A DNA stretch of 8,135 bases from Candidatus Competibacteraceae bacterium (GTDB taxonomy: Bacteria; Pseudomonadota; Gammaproteobacteria; Competibacterales; Competibacteraceae): the NCBI GenBank assembly GCA_012032855.1, contig JAAUQA010000128.1, forward strand, positions 1 to 8,135, in the 5' to 3' direction. Positions 6,178-8,135 of this stretch are shown one piece after another (position 1 is the stretch's first letter; each line of letters begins with the position of its first letter). Below the pieces are notes generated by a model. It ran no database searches. It saw only the letters and a program-made list of their open reading frames with translations, and was not told where the DNA came from. The translations under genes were made by a program, and so were the position numbers.

Positions 6178-7788
6178 TCAAGCGGCTTGTTTGGTGTCAA
6201 TCGGCCAGAATCGCTCTACTAACTTGTTAGCGAAGGTGTTGACGTAGAGGCCGTTGAAGGCATACACGTACATCTTTTGCCAAGCCGGATTGTCGGCGCG
6301 ATAAGGCAGCTGGGTTTGGAAAACCAGCACCGCCATGAATAGGATGATCACGCCACCCATTAGCCATATGTCGAAGCTCGTGCGAAGCGGGTGCAGTTCG
6401 GGAAGGGCGCCGGCCAGCATGAAGGCAAATAGCGATTGCAGCGTGAAGAATACGAAGCAAACTGTAACAGCCATAACGACTCCGCGAGCCGCCACCGGCA
6501 GCGTGTACTCATCACCGAAGGAATTCCAAATCAGGTGCGTCACTGCCATCATCAGGACTGAACCCAGCACCACGACCCCCGGCTCTTTATCTGGCGTGAT
6601 CCCAAATGCCCAAGCCATCGCTAGAGTCAATCCCAGCGCCATGAATAGTGCTGCAATGAGCTGGAACATATGAGGTTTTTCTCGCCGGGTTGGCACCCAA
6701 GACGAGCGGGCGATGTCGATGATGCTGCCGGAAGACAGGAAGGCATGCGCTTTATACATGGAATGCGCGACGATATGGAGGACCGCGGCGGCGTAGGCGC
6801 CAAGACCGCATTGCAACATCATGAAACCCATTTGCGCTACCGTTGAGTAGGCCAGCGAGGTTTTGATGCTGGTTTGAGTGAGCATCACTACTGAAGCGAA
6901 CAGCGCCGTGAATGCCCCCACCACGGCCAGAAAATCAAGGGCTATGGGCGACAGCGAGAACACCGGGCTCATGCGCACGATCAAGAAACCACCGGCGTTA
7001 ATGATGCCGGCATGCAACAGTGCTGATACCGGGGTGGGTGTCTCCATCACTTCAGGCAACCAACTGTGAAAAGGGAATTGCGCGGACTTGAGTAAGGCAC
7101 CCAGCGCCAACAGCAAGGCAATCCAGGTAAAGGCACCGACATCCTCGGACCCCGCAGCACGCAGCGCATCGGCAGCGGCGAAGATTTGTCCGAAATCAAG
7201 ATTATTAAAGGAGGTATAAATCAGCGTCATAGCGCCGACCAGGCACAGATCGCCGGTGCGGCTGATGATAAACTTCTTACGCGCCGCCAATTGCGCAGCC
7301 GGCCGTTCCGGGTAGAACAGCAATAGCTTGTGTAGGCTCATGCTGGTAGCCACCCAGGCCAGGACGAACATCACCAGATTGCCGGACACGATCAACGTCA
7401 GTACTGAACCGATGGTCACCGCCAGCCATTTCATGAACTGGCCCTGCTTGGCATCGCCGTCGAGATAATTTTCCGCGTAGCGCGTCACTACCGCGCCCAT
7501 GAACGAGACCAGTAACAACATGATCGCCGAAAGGGAATCGAAAAACACGCCGACCGCGAAATGAAAGCCCTCGGTTGAGCCAATGGTGAAAAAATTCAGG
7601 GTGATACGGCCGTGATTTAAGAAGCCGAACGTAGCAAGAACAGCTGCGCCAAGCGCGATCCACGTCAAGCCACCGGTCAGTTTGGTCATCACATGAGGGT
7701 TGGCATTGGCCCAGTCGCGGGGGATAAATAGTATCGAGAGCAAGAGTACAGGGCCAAATGCGACAAGATAGGGAATGATCGGTTTCAT
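6178..7788 (-). CDS. dabB: DabB, NuoL/ND5-like membrane subunit of the DAB inorganic carbon complex
   Basis: A 536-residue polytopic membrane protein, with some 13-14 hydrophobic segments by eye, of the proton-translocating antiporter family shared by NuoL and MrpA. The family signature KSAQFPFHSWLP..METPTPVSALLHAG spans residues 234-261. Lys234 and His259 align by eye with Lys229 and His254 of E. coli NuoL. The NuoL TM5 glutamate (Glu144) is replaced by Val146 in AWVATSMSLHKLLLFY, where a His-Lys pair follows. It is about 75 residues shorter than NuoL and lacks the long lateral helix. With dabA directly downstream and no other complex I genes nearby, it is assigned to carbon uptake, not respiration; it should couple proton or sodium flow to DabA. 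The ATG at 7788 is preferred to the TTG at 7821: a G-rich GGGGGG stretch lies about 7 nt upstream, only a weak ribosome site. Transcription probably starts near 7913. Confidence 0.93.
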   Translation of the reverse strand: MKPIIPYLVAFGPVLLLSILFIPRDWANANPHVMTKLTGGLTWIALGAAVLATFGFLNHGRITLNFFTIGSTEGFHFAVGVFFDSLSAIMLLLVSFMGAVVTRYAENYLDGDAKQGQFMKWLAVTIGSVLTLIVSGNLVMFVLAWVATSMSLHKLLLFYPERPAAQLAARKKFIISRTGDLCLVGAMTLIYTSFNNLDFGQIFAAADALRAAGSEDVGAFTWIALLLALGALLKSAQFPFHSWLPEVMETPTPVSALLHAGIINAGGFLIVRMSPVFSLSPIALDFLAVVGAFTALFASVVMLTQTSIKTSLAYSTVAQMGFMMLQCGLGAYAAAVLHIVAHSMYKAHAFLSSGSIIDIARSSWVPTRREKPHMFQLIAALFMALGLTLAMAWAFGITPDKEPGVVVLGSVLMMAVTHLIWNSFGDEYTLPVAARGVVMAVTVCFVFFTLQSLFAFMLAGALPELHPLRTSFDIWLMGGVIILFMAVLVFQTQLPYRADNPAWQKMYVYAFNGLYVNTFANKLVERFWPIDTKQAA

Positions 7789-7822
7789 GGCTTGACCCCC
7801 CGGTTGCCGATGGTTTTCCAAT

Positions 7823-7837
7823 GCCGCCAGGCGCGGC
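7823..7837 (-). other. Small hairpin in the dabB leader
   Basis: GCCGC (7823-7827) and GCGGC (7833-7837) are inverted around a 5-nt loop, within the predicted 5' untranslated region of dabB. The stem is GC-rich but short, and no T run follows on either strand. It also surrounds the alternative TTG start region, which makes that start less attractive. A regulatory role is only possible. Confidence 0.25.
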
Positions 7838-7919
7838 TTTGCAAGTTTGTCTGAACCATTTAGTGTTACCTCGTTTTTAATCTGGTGTTCACGGGCATTG
7901 AGTTACTGCACCGCAACAA

Positions 7920-7948
7920 ACTTTAATGGCCGCATTTGATTTGATCAA
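7920..7948 (-). promoter_or_regulatory. Candidate sigma70 promoter of the dabBA operon
   Basis: On the minus strand TTGATC (7948-7943) and TAAAGT (7925-7920) are each 4/6 matches to consensus, separated by exactly 17 bp. The predicted start near 7913 gives a leader of about 125 nt before dabB. The -35 hexamer lies within the 12-bp palindrome centred on 7944/7945, as expected for control by the adjacent LysR protein. Confidence 0.45.
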
Positions 7949-7968
7949 ATATATGTATTTCAATAAAT
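7939..7968. promoter_or_regulatory. Candidate LysR-family binding region: palindrome plus related inverted repeat
   Basis: ATTTGATCAAAT (7939-7950) is a perfect 12-bp palindrome. A second element, ATTT-CAAT-AAAT (7957-7968), has the same outer arms and lies 18 bp to the right. LysR regulators usually bind two such dyads in the region shared with their divergent target and favour T-N11-A type AT-rich symmetry. The palindrome contains TTGATC on both strands, each with a possible -10 at 17 bp (TAAAGT for dabB, TAAATC at 7964-7969 for lysR). Binding here could control both genes. This is inference from position and symmetry. Confidence 0.5.
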
Positions 7969-7995
7969 CGTTTCTTTTTATAAAAGGATTAGCAC

Positions 7996-8135
7996 ATGGC
8001 GCATATTAACTACCACCATTTGCGGTATTTTTGGGTCATTGCTAACGAAAAAAGCCTAACGCGGGCTGCCGAGCGTCTGCATGTCTCGCAATCGGCGCTG
8101 AGCATCCAGATACGCAAGCTGGAGGATAGCCTGGG
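7996..8135 (+). CDS. LysR-family transcriptional regulator, N-terminal part (runs off window)
   Basis: Only the first 46 codons are visible. They form a classic LysR winged-helix DNA-binding start: [26 protein letters not shown], then [18 protein letters not shown], in which the [13 protein letters not shown] segment is the helix-turn-helix. The [10 protein letters not shown] opening resembles the NhaR-like branch of LysR proteins. AAAAGGA at 7982-7988 lies 7 nt before the ATG and supports the start. The gene is divergent from dabBA, an arrangement seen at other DUF2309/NuoL-like loci, so it is the likely regulator of this operon. By analogy with CbbR/CcmR-type proteins it may respond to carbon status, but the ligand domain lies outside the window and this cannot be tested here. 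Confidence 0.9.
   Translation, partial: MAHINYHHLRYFWVIANEKSLTRAAERLHVSQSALSIQIRKLEDSL

Noticed and set aside
6161..6200. TTG start at 6200 for dabA
   Set aside because: It would overlap the end of dabB. The ATG at 6161 has AGAGGA at 7 nt and begins MSKKTAV, a normal start.
6178..7821. Reading the NuoL-like gene as a respiratory complex I subunit
   Set aside because: No other complex I gene is present, the protein is shorter than NuoL, the TM5 Glu is absent, and the gene is directly followed by dabA.

Overview
The window looks like a piece of a gammaproteobacterial chromosome of moderate GC content. The evidence is an OmpA-type lipoprotein, an outer-membrane beta-barrel protein ending in Phe, good Shine-Dalgarno sites, a LysR regulator, and a DUF2309/NuoL-like gene pair of the kind found in chemolithoautotrophs and other one-carbon or CO2-dependent bacteria. 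I cannot fix the genus from sequence alone.

Left region (1-1600): the C-terminal end of a probable DUF4340-type protein with a long Pro/Thr/Glu-rich acidic tail, followed by two hairpins. Next comes a toxin-antitoxin style pair: an intact ribbon-helix-helix antitoxin (773-1039) behind a well-formed promoter/operator, then an overlapping GNAT acetyltransferase (1032-1579). The acetyltransferase is split by an apparent one-base deletion near 1250, so the toxin-like partner looks dead while the antitoxin is intact.

Middle region (1600-3540): two divergently transcribed envelope genes share a 231-bp intergenic region. The minus-strand gene encodes a secreted outer-membrane beta-barrel protein. 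The plus-strand gene encodes an OmpA-family lipoprotein with a glycine zipper and a peptidoglycan-binding domain. A 129-bp gap with several inverted repeats separates the lipoprotein gene from the convergent operon to its right.

Right region (3543-8135): a minus-strand two-gene operon, dabB then dabA, encodes a DAB-type inorganic carbon accumulation complex. DabB is a NuoL-like membrane subunit, and DabA is a DUF2309 zinc protein resembling a beta-carbonic anhydrase, with all four expected zinc-site residues in place. A LysR-family regulator starts divergently and runs off the window. The 207-bp region between them has a 12-bp palindrome whose two halves supply a candidate -35 hexamer on each strand, a simple layout for joint control of regulator and operon. 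Together these genes should take up CO2/bicarbonate under LysR control.

I found no rRNA, tRNA, CRISPR array or insertion sequence. The nearest things to something new are the 10-bp-phased antitoxin operator, the decayed toxin, and the shared-palindrome control region of the dab operon.
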